The notes: generated by a model not told the origin, from the sequence alone. A stretch of 7,763 bases of DNA from Chthoniobacterales bacterium (GCA_013695905.1 JACCZQ010000226.1:1-7763); one strand, 5' to 3'; positions 1 through 6,646 are shown, counted from the first letter of the stretch. Made by a program: numbers and translations.

Positions 1-141
1 CGCTGCACTCCGGGCTTCAATCCGCCGCACCCTTCGGGCGCTGGACGAAGATTGTTGCAGCGCGAGAAGCGCGCGGGCGAGCGACTACTTCACCTTTCGG
101 CGCGGGGATTCATCGAACGTCTGCCGACGAACACCCCTGGT
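1..141. other. Gene-free left edge, short imperfect repeats
   Basis: I see no supportable gene here on either strand; the reading frames that cross it are GC-driven shadows. Two imperfect copies of a CGCYGCAC...GGGC unit lie at 1-15 and 23-39. A small perfect hairpin has stem GCGCG at 60-64 pairing with 70-74 and a 5-base loop. The segment lies downstream of the minus-strand small ORF, so the hairpin could help end that transcript, but it has no T-run and the stem is short. The window edge prevents deciding whether this is part of a longer repeat. Confidence 0.3.
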
Positions 142-369
142 TCAATGCATTCGAAATGGCTTCGGGTTCTTGTCCCGCAGCCGCTGCTCCGGCGAATAGA
201 AGTGCTTCATGTAATACTGCCGCAGCGGTTCGAAATGTCGGACCGCTTCTGCCCACGTCATGGTCGAGGGGGCATGTTCCCGCTGAGGCTCGGTGAACAC
301 CGGCAGATTCAGGTCGCAACTCAGCGGCGCCTTAGCCGGCTTTGAAGTCTCTGATTCGCTGGAGGGCAT
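142..369 (-). CDS. Small hypothetical protein paired with a nucleotidyltransferase
   Basis: I do not recognise a named family. The predicted 75-residue protein is hydrophilic, with no membrane segment or signal peptide. Its N-terminal third is low-complexity and Ser/Pro/Lys-rich. The C-terminal half (about residues 37-73) looks like a compact basic and aromatic helical segment, with motifs such as TWAEAVRHFEPLR and SPEQRLRDKNPKPF. The upstream nucleotidyltransferase gene ends inside it (stop at 332-334), so the two overlap by 38 bases and are probably translationally coupled. I chose the ATG at 369 because a GGTGGGG stretch lies just upstream; the ATG at 381 has nothing similar and would add four residues. 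The place after an AbiEii-like protein suggests a partner such as an antitoxin or accessory subunit, but that is inference from context only. The main alternative is a spurious ORF in GC-rich DNA, although its ordered C-terminal motif argues against this. Confidence 0.55.
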   Translation of the reverse strand: MPSSESETSKPAKAPLSCDLNLPVFTEPQREHAPSTMTWAEAVRHFEPLRQYYMKHFYSPEQRLRDKNPKPFRMH

Positions 370-868
370 CTGCCCCACCATACCGCAAAATCAAATCGCG
401 GAAAGATTGTTCCTCCGGGTCTAACCCGCAGATCCGCACGATCTGGCGAATGTCTTCCCAGTCCGTCGCCGGTTTGCTCCGCGTCGGGCTGCTCGCGGAA
501 TGAAGCTTCAACGCGACGAGGAATTCCGGCCTCGGGAGAAGAACAGGCTCGCCGCCGAGATCCACGACACGAGCTCCCTCGATCAATCTGTTCCAGGTCG
601 CCCTTTCTACGAACATGAGGTCCACCGGCGCACCGCCGCGATGCCCCGCCTCCAGCTGAACGAAAGCTTCTGTTCCGTGGAAGAAGCGGAAGCCAAGTTC
701 CCGCATCAGGTCCAGCCACTCTGAGCGTTTGTCTTCAGGCACGAGCAAATCGAGATCTGTCGTGCTGCGCGTGTGCCCGGACAGGATCACGGCATTTGCC
801 CCGATCAGCAGGCTCGGCAGCCCGCGCGCCGCAGCGGCTTTGATGACGGTGACGAATTCTTGCTCCAT
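332..868 (-). CDS. AbiEii/MNT-type nucleotidyltransferase-fold protein
   Basis: The predicted 178-residue protein has the nucleotidyltransferase core seen in the AbiEii/MNT superfamily. Helix 1 is followed by LLIGANAVILSGHTR (residues 20-34) and then the metal-binding DLD pair (D38, D40). A third acidic residue sits on the next strand in PVDLMF (D83). The later KLHSASS (from K121) and DWEDIRQIV (from D136) match the helix in this family that usually reads KL.A..R....D..DI. All three expected acidic residues are present, so catalysis is possible. The canonical GG before the first helix is GA here. Family members transfer NMP groups to proteins, tRNA or small molecules, and many act as toxins; the substrate here is unknown. 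I chose ATG 868 because the family usually begins about 15 residues before the glycine motif; a GTG at 895 would add nine residues. No Shine-Dalgarno is visible. It is transcribed divergently from pxpB and overlaps the small downstream ORF. Confidence 0.8.
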   Translation of the reverse strand: MEQEFVTVIKAAAARGLPSLLIGANAVILSGHTRSTTDLDLLVPEDKRSEWLDLMRELGFRFFHGTEAFVQLEAGHRGGAPVDLMFVERATWNRLIEGARVVDLGGEPVLLPRPEFLVALKLHSASSPTRSKPATDWEDIRQIVRICGLDPEEQSFRDLILRYGGADALQRIRDFKAG

Positions 869-917
869 CGGACGGCGGCGATTTACGGACGGCACGTTAT
901 CACATTAGTGTGCGGCG
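869..917. promoter_or_regulatory. Divergent intergenic region with putative promoters
   Basis: This gap of only 49 bases must hold the start signals for both the nucleotidyltransferase unit (leftward) and the pxp operon (rightward), unless the latter is read from elsewhere. It contains the only AT-rich run nearby (about 894-909). On the minus strand GATAAC (896-901) is a 4/6 match to a sigma-70 -10 element, about 28 bases before ATG 868. On the plus strand TTTACG (882-887) and CATTAG (903-908) are weak -35 and -10 candidates with 15-base spacing, which would give an almost leaderless pxpB message. None of these is strong. Confidence 0.3.
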
Positions 918-1577
918 ATGGAGATTCTTCCGCTCGGCGATTCGGCGCTGTTGGTGCGGCTTGGCGGAATGGAACCGCTCGTCGCGCTGGAGCGGCTGCG
1001 CGCGGCGGATCTTCCCGGCGTGGTGGAGATGACTTCCGCCTATGGAACGATCGCGCTCTTCTGCGACGCAGAAGGTGTCGCGTCTTTCGAGCATTTAACC
1101 GGACAGGTGCAGCAACTGCTCACCGTGCGTCGCAAAACAAAACCGCGCCGTGCTGCACCACATGTGGTGGAGATTCCCGTCTGCTATGACGGAGAGTTCG
1201 CGCTCGACCTCGAGCACGTGGCGCAGCACTGCGGGTTGCGCAGCGAGGATGTCATCCGCTGCCATAACTCGCCGACGTACGTGGTGAGCTGCATTGGCTT
1301 CACGCCGGGCTTTCCATATTTGAACGGCTTGCCGGCAGAGCTTGCCACGCCGCGCCGCGCTACGCCGCGCAAGGAGGTTCCTGCTGGCTCGGTGGCGATC
1401 GGTGGCCCGCAGACCGGCATTTACCCGCAGAAGTCGCCGGGGGGCTGGAACGTGGTCGGCCGCACACCGCTGCGGTTGTTTGACGTCGCACGAGAGCAGC
1501 CGTCGCTGTTGGCCCCTGGCGATCAGGTGAAGTTTGTGCAGATCAGCCGCGGAGAATTCGAAACGCAATGCAGGTGA
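918..1577 (+). CDS. pxpB: 5-oxoprolinase subunit PxpB (KipI-like)
   Basis: This is one of the three subunits of the prokaryotic 5-oxoprolinase, which couples ATP hydrolysis to opening of 5-oxo-L-proline to L-glutamate in the cytosol. The 219-residue protein has the usual length. The N-terminal domain opens with LPLGDSALLVRLG (residues 4-16). The C-terminal cyclophilin-like domain carries the family signatures GFTPGFPYL (127-135), RKEVPAGSVAIGG (151-163) and SPGGWNVVGRTP (173-184). In Bacillus the homologue KipI was first described as an inhibitor of sporulation kinase KinA, so annotation as a kinase inhibitor is historical; the pxpC and pxpA neighbours support the oxoprolinase role. ATG 918 is the first start in frame and no Shine-Dalgarno precedes it. 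The gene opens a tight operon and its last ten bases overlap pxpC. Confidence 0.95.
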   Translation: MEILPLGDSALLVRLGGMEPLVALERLRAADLPGVVEMTSAYGTIALFCDAEGVASFEHLTGQVQQLLTVRRKTKPRRAAPHVVEIPVCYDGEFALDLEHVAQHCGLRSEDVIRCHNSPTYVVSCIGFTPGFPYLNGLPAELATPRRATPRKEVPAGSVAIGGPQTGIYPQKSPGGWNVVGRTPLRLFDVAREQPSLLAPGDQVKFVQISRGEFETQCR

Positions 1578-2485
1578 CGCTGCTCCGCGCCGGCTACGGC
1601 ACCACCGTGCAGGATCTCGGCCGCTTCGGCTGGCGGGGTTCCGGTGTGTCGGTGAGCGGCGCGCTTGATCCACACGCACTGCGCGTGGCGAATCTGCTGG
1701 TCGGCAATGACGAATCGGCCGCCGCCCTGGAGGTGGCGCTCGGCACCGTGCGGTTACGATTTGGAGACGAGCGGCTGGTCGCCTGGTGCGGCGGCGCATT
1801 TGAATCGGAGCTGCCGCGCGGCCGGCCCACCCTCGTCAGGCCAGGCGATGAGCTGCAGCTGCTTGCCAAAGGCGGAAGGGCGTGGTTGGCGATTTCCGGC
1901 GGGATAGACGTGCCGCGAGTGCTGGGCAGTCGTTCGACGGATTTGCGGAGCGGGTTTGCAGGTCGCGCGCTGCGGGATGACGATGTGCTGCCGCTTGGCC
2001 GCGGATCGACGCGAGCGATCAGCGGCTTCGCGCCTAACGAGTGGTCGAACACCGCGGGTGGAAAATCGCTCCTGCGGGTGGTGACCGGCGCAGAGTGGGC
2101 GCGGCTGACACCAGAGGCCCAGGCCGCATTTCTCAACCAGCCGTTCACCGTCACGCAGGAGAGCGACCGGATGGGAGCGCGACTGAAGGGACCCGCTTTG
2201 GAACGATTGCAGGACGAAGAGCTCGTTTCGGAGCCGGTGACCGTTGGCACGATTCAACTCCCTCCGGGTGGTGATCCGATTCTGCTGCTGGCGGATTGCC
2301 AAACGATCGGCGGTTATCCGAAGATCGCGCACGTGATCACCGTCGACCTCGCAGGTGCTGCTCAGCTGCAGGCGGGTGACGTGGTGCAGTTCCGCGAGGT
2401 GTCGTTAGGCGAGGCGCACCAGCTCCTGCTCCAGCGCGAGCGGGATCGAGCGTGGTTTCGCGTCGGGGTTTCGCTGCTGCGATGA
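1568..2485 (+). CDS. pxpC: 5-oxoprolinase subunit PxpC (KipA-like, biotin-dependent carboxyltransferase fold)
   Basis: This is the third-subunit type of the PxpABC 5-oxoprolinase, homologous to KipA and to the AHS2 domain of urea amidolyase. The 305-residue length is normal for the family. Visible signatures are VQDLGRFGWRGSGVSVSGALD (within residues 14-34), the LVGND and LEVALGT stretch (44-60), SGGIDVP (110-116), SRSTDLRSGFAG (121-132), ESDRMGARLKGP (198-209), and TIQLPPGGDP followed by DCQTIGGYPKIA (243-254). These cover the whole length, so the gene appears intact. The start at 1568 lies inside the last codons of pxpB, with a GGAG at 1551-1554 slightly farther upstream than ideal. The stop overlaps the pxpA start as ATGA (2482-2485), which points to translational coupling and stoichiometric production of the subunits. 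A rare TTA leucine codon occurs near the end (2405-2407). Confidence 0.95.
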   Translation: MQVTLLRAGYGTTVQDLGRFGWRGSGVSVSGALDPHALRVANLLVGNDESAAALEVALGTVRLRFGDERLVAWCGGAFESELPRGRPTLVRPGDELQLLAKGGRAWLAISGGIDVPRVLGSRSTDLRSGFAGRALRDDDVLPLGRGSTRAISGFAPNEWSNTAGGKSLLRVVTGAEWARLTPEAQAAFLNQPFTVTQESDRMGARLKGPALERLQDEELVSEPVTVGTIQLPPGGDPILLLADCQTIGGYPKIAHVITVDLAGAAQLQAGDVVQFREVSLGEAHQLLLQRERDRAWFRVGVSLLR

Positions 2486-3228
2486 GAATCGATATTAATG
2501 CGGATCTCGGCGAAGGCGCAGGGTTCGACGCGGAGCTGCTGGAACTGGTGTCGTCGGCGAACATTGCGACCGGGTTTCATGCGGGTGAACCGAAGAGCGT
2601 CGCTTTCGCGATTCGAGAGGCGCAGCAGCGTGGTGTCGCGGTTGGCGCGCATCCGAGCTTTGCGGATCGTGAGAATTTCGGACGTAGAGAGATGGTGCTG
2701 CCGCCGGGGGAAATCTTTGCGGTGGTGACGTATCAGCTCGGCGCGTTTCGCGCGCTCGCCGAAGCAATGGGAGCGCGGATGAACCACGTGAAGCCGCATG
2801 GCGCGTTGTATAACATGGCGGCGCGTGACGCGGAGATCGCGGAGGCAATTGTTCACGCGATGCTGGCCGTGGATGCTGCGGCGGTGTTGTTCGCGCTCTC
2901 GGGAAGCGCACTGGAAGCGGCGGGCCGCGCCGGCGGAATCGCGGTGGCGCGGGAGGTGTTCGCCGATCGCAATTACATGCCGGACGGCTCGCTGGTGCCG
3001 CGTGATCGAGCCGACGCGCTGCTGCACGATCCAGCGGAGGCAGCGGAGCGCGTGGTGGAGATATTGCGGAGCGGAAAAGTCACCACGATTGATGGCAGCA
3101 GAGTGGCAGTGGCTGCTGAGACAGTTTGCGTGCACGGCGATACGCCGGGTGCGGTGGAGTTTGTGCGCCAGCTGCGGGCGAGTCTCGCGCGCGCCGGGGT
3201 GACGGTGCAGCCGTTTCGATCATCATGA
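2482..3228 (+). CDS. pxpA: 5-oxoprolinase subunit PxpA (LamB/YcsF family)
   Basis: PxpA is the TIM-barrel-like LamB/YcsF subunit of the 5-oxoprolinase complex. The 248-residue protein follows E. coli PxpA closely from end to end as I recall it: MRIDINADLGEG (1-12), SSANIATGFHAGEP (24-37), GVAVGAHPSF (51-60), DRENFGRREM (62-71), NHVKPHGALYN (101-111), AREVFADRNY (156-165), DGSLVPR (168-174) and CVHGD (216-220). I chose ATG 2482 because DIN.DLGEG is the conserved N-terminus of the family and the ATGA overlap with pxpC is exact; a GTG ten codons upstream only adds residues lying inside pxpC. One feature is unusual: the family motif is normally NIACGFHAGD, whereas here it is NIATGFHAGE, so the conserved Cys is Thr30 and the Asp is Glu36. 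The remaining histidines and acidic residues are kept, so the protein is probably functional. Confidence 0.95.
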   Translation: MRIDINADLGEGAGFDAELLELVSSANIATGFHAGEPKSVAFAIREAQQRGVAVGAHPSFADRENFGRREMVLPPGEIFAVVTYQLGAFRALAEAMGARMNHVKPHGALYNMAARDAEIAEAIVHAMLAVDAAAVLFALSGSALEAAGRAGGIAVAREVFADRNYMPDGSLVPRDRADALLHDPAEAAERVVEILRSGKVTTIDGSRVAVAAETVCVHGDTPGAVEFVRQLRASLARAGVTVQPFRSS

Positions 3229-4709
3229 AGTCCGCGCCGGAAGAGAAGCAGCAGCTGGCGCGCGGGCTGGGGCAGCTCGATGCGACGATGATTGTCGTCG
3301 GGTCGATGATCGGCTCGGGCATCTTCATTGTGTCGGCGGAGTCGTCGCGGCTTGTCGGTGCGCCGGGTTGGCTGCTGGTGGCGTGGGCGCTGGCTGGTGT
3401 GCTGACGATTACCGGCGCGCTCTGTTGTGCTGAGCTGGCGGCGATGATGCCGAAAGCGGGCGGCCAATATGTTTTCCTGCGGGAGGCATACGGCGGCGCG
3501 TTCGGATTTCTTTTTGGATGGGCCATGCTGCTCATCATCCAGACGGGCACAATCGCGGCGGTGGCGGTGGCGTTTGCCCGTTTCACCGGTGTGCTCGTGC
3601 CGGGGATTGCCACCGGGAATTATCTGGTGCCGCCGGTGCATGTCGGAGGCGGATACGCGTTGAGTCTCTCGACGGAGCAAGCAGTCGCGGTGTTGATGAT
3701 TCTGTTCCTGACGCTGATGAACACACGCGGGCTGGAGCTCGGCAAGCTGGTGCAGAACAGCTTCACGTTCGCGAAGACGGCGGCGCTGTTTGGTTTGATT
3801 GTGATCGGGCTGGTGTTCGGCTGGGGCGCGAACAGCGCGGCGCGGGCGGCAGATTGGTGGAACCCGGTGGCGAATGGCTGGTCGGCAGCGGCAGCGCAGC
3901 CTGGCCTAACGACTGTGGGTGGTCTGGCGCTGCTGATGTTGCTCGGCAAGGCCATGGTGGGGCCCCTCTTCGCGCAGAGCGCGTGGAACAATGTCACGTT
4001 CACGGCCGGTGAGGTGCGCGATCCCGGCCGCACGCTGCCGCGGGCGCTGCTCGTCGGCTGCGGGATCGTGGTCGCGCTCTATCTGCTGGCGAATGTCGCC
4101 TACATCGCGACGCTCTCGTTGCCGGAAATCCAAAATGCGCCGCAAAATCGTGTCGCGGTCGCGGCGATGAATGCGGTGCTGGGGCCGATCGGCACGGTGC
4201 TCATGGCGGTGGCGATCATGATCTCGACGTTCGGGTGCAACAACGGGCTCATCCTGGCTGGTGCGCGGGTGCAGTATGCGATGGCGCGGGACGGGCTGTT
4301 CTTCCGCGCGGTCGGCACGGTGAACCGACACAAAGCCCCAGCGGTCGCGCTGGTGGCGCAGGGCGTTTGGGCGTCGGTGCTGACGCTGCCGCGGACGGTG
4401 ACGACAGCGGCAGACGGCACGGTCACCTACGGCAATGTTTACACGCAGCTGCTCGAATACATCATCTCGGTGGATCTGGTGTTCTACGCCTTGATGGTCG
4501 GTGCAGTGTTCGTGTTGCGGCGGAAAATGCCGGACGCGCCGCGGCCTTACCGCACGTGGGGTTATCCGATCGTGCCGCTGGTTTACATCGCGATTGCAAC
4601 GCTGCTGATCATTGACCTCGCGATACTTGCGCCGACAACCTCGGGCGCTGGTTACCTGCTCGTTCTGACGGGTGTGCCCGTTTATCTCCTCTGGCGCGGG
4701 CGCGCCTGA
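3225..4709 (+). CDS. APC-family amino-acid permease, candidate 5-oxoproline importer
   Basis: The 494-residue inner-membrane protein has the size and roughly 12-helix pattern of the amino acid-polyamine-organocation (APC) superfamily, closest to the LAT/AdiC/YfnA-like branch. TM1 carries the unwound substrate-binding GSMIGSGIF (residues 26-34). TM2 ends with the CAELAAMMPKAGGQYVFLREA stretch (68-88), a strong family signature. The TM6-region motif WNNVTFTAGEVRDPGRTLPRA runs from 254 to 274, TM8 includes STFGCNNGLILAGARVQYAMAR (within 334-355), and RPYRTWGYPIVP (440-451) precedes TM11. The start at 3225 makes an ATGA overlap with the pxpA stop; an upstream in-frame start at 3126 lies wholly inside pxpA and is unlikely. 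Being co-translated with the three oxoprolinase subunits, it most simply imports 5-oxoproline or a related amino acid. That substrate is inferred from context, since APC substrates cannot be read from motifs alone. A long inter-helix segment at about 390-405 is non-hydrophobic. Confidence 0.92.
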   Translation: MKSAPEEKQQLARGLGQLDATMIVVGSMIGSGIFIVSAESSRLVGAPGWLLVAWALAGVLTITGALCCAELAAMMPKAGGQYVFLREAYGGAFGFLFGWAMLLIIQTGTIAAVAVAFARFTGVLVPGIATGNYLVPPVHVGGGYALSLSTEQAVAVLMILFLTLMNTRGLELGKLVQNSFTFAKTAALFGLIVIGLVFGWGANSAARAADWWNPVANGWSAAAAQPGLTTVGGLALLMLLGKAMVGPLFAQSAWNNVTFTAGEVRDPGRTLPRALLVGCGIVVALYLLANVAYIATLSLPEIQNAPQNRVAVAAMNAVLGPIGTVLMAVAIMISTFGCNNGLILAGARVQYAMARDGLFFRAVGTVNRHKAPAVALVAQGVWASVLTLPRTVTTAADGTVTYGNVYTQLLEYIISVDLVFYALMVGAVFVLRRKMPDAPRPYRTWGYPIVPLVYIAIATLLIIDLAILAPTTSGAGYLLVLTGVPVYLLWRGRA

Positions 4710-4725
4710 GGCGGTGATTATCGAC

Positions 4726-4763
4726 GAGCCAGCCGTCCGGTGGCTTCTGCTACTCTATTTTTT
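4726..4763 (+). terminator. Weak intrinsic terminator candidate after the pxp-permease operon
   Basis: Seventeen bases after the permease stop, AGCCA (4727-4731) pairs with TGGCT (4741-4745). An inner CC/GG pair (4733-4734 with 4739-4740) caps a four-base loop, leaving one bulged G. A run of six T residues (4758-4763) follows, but 12 bases beyond the stem rather than directly after it, so this is a poor match to a standard intrinsic terminator. Its position at the end of the operon is what makes it worth listing. Confidence 0.35.
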
Positions 4764-4797
4764 CCGTAACGAGTGAAGAAAATCACCCGTAAGGAGT
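4764..4797. repeat. 11-base direct repeat, possible operator or activator site
   Basis: CCGTAACGAGT (4764-4774) and CCGTAAGGAGT (4787-4797) differ at one base and start 23 bases apart, about two helical turns. Between them GTGA (4773-4776) can pair with TCAC (4783-4786). The arrangement, 71 bases upstream of the GDSL gene start, fits a tandem binding site for a regulator, but no regulator gene is nearby and the function is inferred from layout only. Confidence 0.3.
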
Positions 4798-4867
4798 CTA
4801 ACCGTTCCGAATAGAAGGCGCAGGGGTGTTTCATCTCGTGCCGATTTTTTTAACCGATACTTTTTTT

Positions 4868-6640
4868 ATGACTTCAACGCGCAGCTTCTCTGTCCCCATC
4901 GTCTCCGCTTTTTGCCTCATCGCGGCGCTGGCATTCGTCCACGTCCCATTAGCGGTCGCGCAGACGCCCGCGGGCGCGGCACCGGCCTTTTCTCAGATCA
5001 TCATCTTCGGAGACAGTCTGTCGGATGTCGGGAATCTTCGTCGCCAGATGGAGGCCAGAGGCCTCCGCTACCCCGGGGGCGAGTATAACTACAGCGATGG
5101 CCGGTTTACGAACAGCAGCGACACAAATCCAGGGTCCGCTCGTTACGTCGGTGTCTGGCACGAGCAGCTCTCCCGCACATTCCTCGGCCGATCTGCAGAG
5201 ACTGCGAGCGTTCATGGCGGGAATGTGTTCGCCTTTGGCGGCGCCACGACTGAAGACGGCACCCAGGGTTACACGGTAGCGGGCGTGTTCGGATTCAACG
5301 TCACCGTCACCATCGATAACATGGGCAAGCAGGTGGACGATTACATCACACGCCGCCCGATGGATCCCAATGCGCTCTTCATCATCTGGGGCGGCGGCAA
5401 TGATCTGTTCGACAGCCACAGCGAATCGAATGTGAATGCGGCGTCCGCTCGCGTGGCGATGCTGGTCAGCCGGCTGGCCGACGCAGGTGCGCGCCACTTC
5501 CTCGTCCCGAACGTGCCACCCCTCGGTGGTGTTCCCCGTTACAATGGCGACCGTCCCGCGCAGGACGCAAAGAACAGAGCGTCGCTCGATTATCGCGCGA
5601 AGCTGGAGGCGAACCTCGACGCAACCGAGAGCGCCTATGCCACGCAAGGCATTCAGCTCAATCTTTACCGTCTCGATATCTGGACGGGCTTCGTTCGCTT
5701 CGCTGCCGATCCGGCACGGTATGGAATCCGATATCTCTCGAACACGGGGCGCGGCGGCGAAGGGAGTCCGGACGATTATCTTTTCTGGGACGACATTCAC
5801 CCGACGACGGCGGGTCATTACCAGATCGCCAGGGCGGCGCGTGATGTTTTGAGCGGCCAGGCCATGGCGCCGGCTCGTGCGGTGAATCTCTCGACGCGCG
5901 TCACCGTGAGCAGTGGCGAAAATGTGGCGATTGCCGGGTTGATCGTGCGGGGCAGCGAGCCGAAGCGGGTGATCCTCCGCGGGATCGGGCCGTCGCTCAC
6001 GGCGCGCGGTGTGCCGGGTGCGCTTCAGGACCCGCGGCTGGAACTGTTCGATGAGGGGCAGAACGCGCTCGCCGCTAATGACAGCTGGAGAGACGCACAA
6101 GCGGTGGAAATTATTGCAACAGGAGTGCCGCCGCAGGACGACCGGGAGGCGGCGATCGTCTACACGCTGCAGCCGGGGAGTTACACCGTGGTGATGAGCG
6201 GCAACAACACCTCCGGCGTGGGGCTGGTGGAGGTCTATGACCTCGAGGCCGGCGCCGACTCAGCGCTGGCGAATCTCAGCACGCGCGGCCGGGTTGGCAT
6301 CGGCGACGATGTCATGATCGGCGGTGTGATCGTCGAGAGCGGTGGTGATCCGGTGCTGGTCGTGCGTGCGCTCGGGCCGAGCCTCGCCAGTGCTGGCATC
6401 GCCGACCCGCTGCTGGATCCGATGCTCGAATTCTACGACTCGAACGGAATGCAGATCGGGATGAACGATGATTGGGCGCTGGGGCAGGCAGTGGCCGCGA
6501 GAGCGACGCTGCTCGCGCCAACGGATGATCGCGAGGCAGCACTCACGTTGTCAGCAGCCCCGGGAGCTTACACCGTCGTAGTGCGCGGAAAGAACAACAC
6601 CACTGGTGTGGCGCTGGTGGAAGTCTTCCGGCTCCCATAA
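4868..6640 (+). CDS. Secreted GDSL/SGNH-family esterase or lipase with two C-terminal repeats
   Basis: The 590-residue protein begins with a clear Sec signal peptide: an S/T/R-containing N-region, a hydrophobic core at about residues 11-29, and AVAQ as the likely cleavage point. The hydrolase domain (about 42-330) carries the SGNH blocks. Block I is IIFGDSLSDVGN with nucleophile Ser50, block II is FAFGGATT (Gly125), block III is WGGGNDLF (Asn178), and block V is DDIHPTTAGH (Asp308, His311). This matches the phospholipase/lecithinase/hemolysin-type GDSL group, so it probably cleaves ester bonds outside the cytoplasm; the substrate is unknown. Residues 339-458 and 468-588 form two tandem copies of a beta-rich repeat (NLSTR..V..G, GPSL, DP.LE..D, ND.W, DDREAA, LVEV). 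Such repeats are common at the C-terminus of secreted Verrucomicrobiota proteins as I recall. ATG 4868 gives the cleanest signal peptide. A GTG at 4826 with AGAAGG seven bases upstream is a real alternative and would add 14 residues. Confidence 0.88.
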   Translation: MTSTRSFSVPIVSAFCLIAALAFVHVPLAVAQTPAGAAPAFSQIIIFGDSLSDVGNLRRQMEARGLRYPGGEYNYSDGRFTNSSDTNPGSARYVGVWHEQLSRTFLGRSAETASVHGGNVFAFGGATTEDGTQGYTVAGVFGFNVTVTIDNMGKQVDDYITRRPMDPNALFIIWGGGNDLFDSHSESNVNAASARVAMLVSRLADAGARHFLVPNVPPLGGVPRYNGDRPAQDAKNRASLDYRAKLEANLDATESAYATQGIQLNLYRLDIWTGFVRFAADPARYGIRYLSNTGRGGEGSPDDYLFWDDIHPTTAGHYQIARAARDVLSGQAMAPARAVNLSTRVTVSSGENVAIAGLIVRGSEPKRVILRGIGPSLTARGVPGALQDPRLELFDEGQNALAANDSWRDAQAVEIIATGVPPQDDREAAIVYTLQPGSYTVVMSGNNTSGVGLVEVYDLEAGADSALANLSTRGRVGIGDDVMIGGVIVESGGDPVLVVRALGPSLASAGIADPLLDPMLEFYDSNGMQIGMNDDWALGQAVAARATLLAPTDDREAALTLSAAPGAYTVVVRGKNNTTGVALVEVFRLP

Positions 6641-6646
6641 GCGCGC

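Noticed and set aside
1..141. tRNA, CRISPR array or mobile-element end at the left edge
   Set aside because: I found no cloverleaf-like T-arm and anticodon pattern, no regular repeat-spacer spacing, and no terminal inverted repeat with a target duplication; only short imperfect repeats are present.
52..345. 97-codon plus-strand frame at the left edge
   Set aside because: It is antisense to the small ORF, Arg-rich and without family motifs; the minus-strand frame is better ordered and coupled to a real gene.
1095..1799. 234-codon minus-strand frame across pxpB and pxpC
   Set aside because: It lies wholly opposite two well-conserved genes and its translation is an Arg/Ala-rich low-information sequence.
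2362..3135. 257-codon minus-strand frame opposite pxpA
   Set aside because: It is antisense to pxpA and its His/Arg-rich composition mirrors pxpA codon use; no motif is visible.
3126..3224. N-terminal extension of the permease from an upstream in-frame start
   Set aside because: The 33 extra residues lie inside pxpA and are Arg/Ala/Gly-rich with no APC similarity; the ATGA overlap at 3225 is the natural start.
4949..6100. 383-codon open frame on the minus strand opposite the GDSL gene
   Set aside because: It is antisense to a protein with clear catalytic motifs and a signal peptide. The translation is Arg/His/Ala-rich with no recognisable domain, which is typical of shadow frames in GC-rich DNA.
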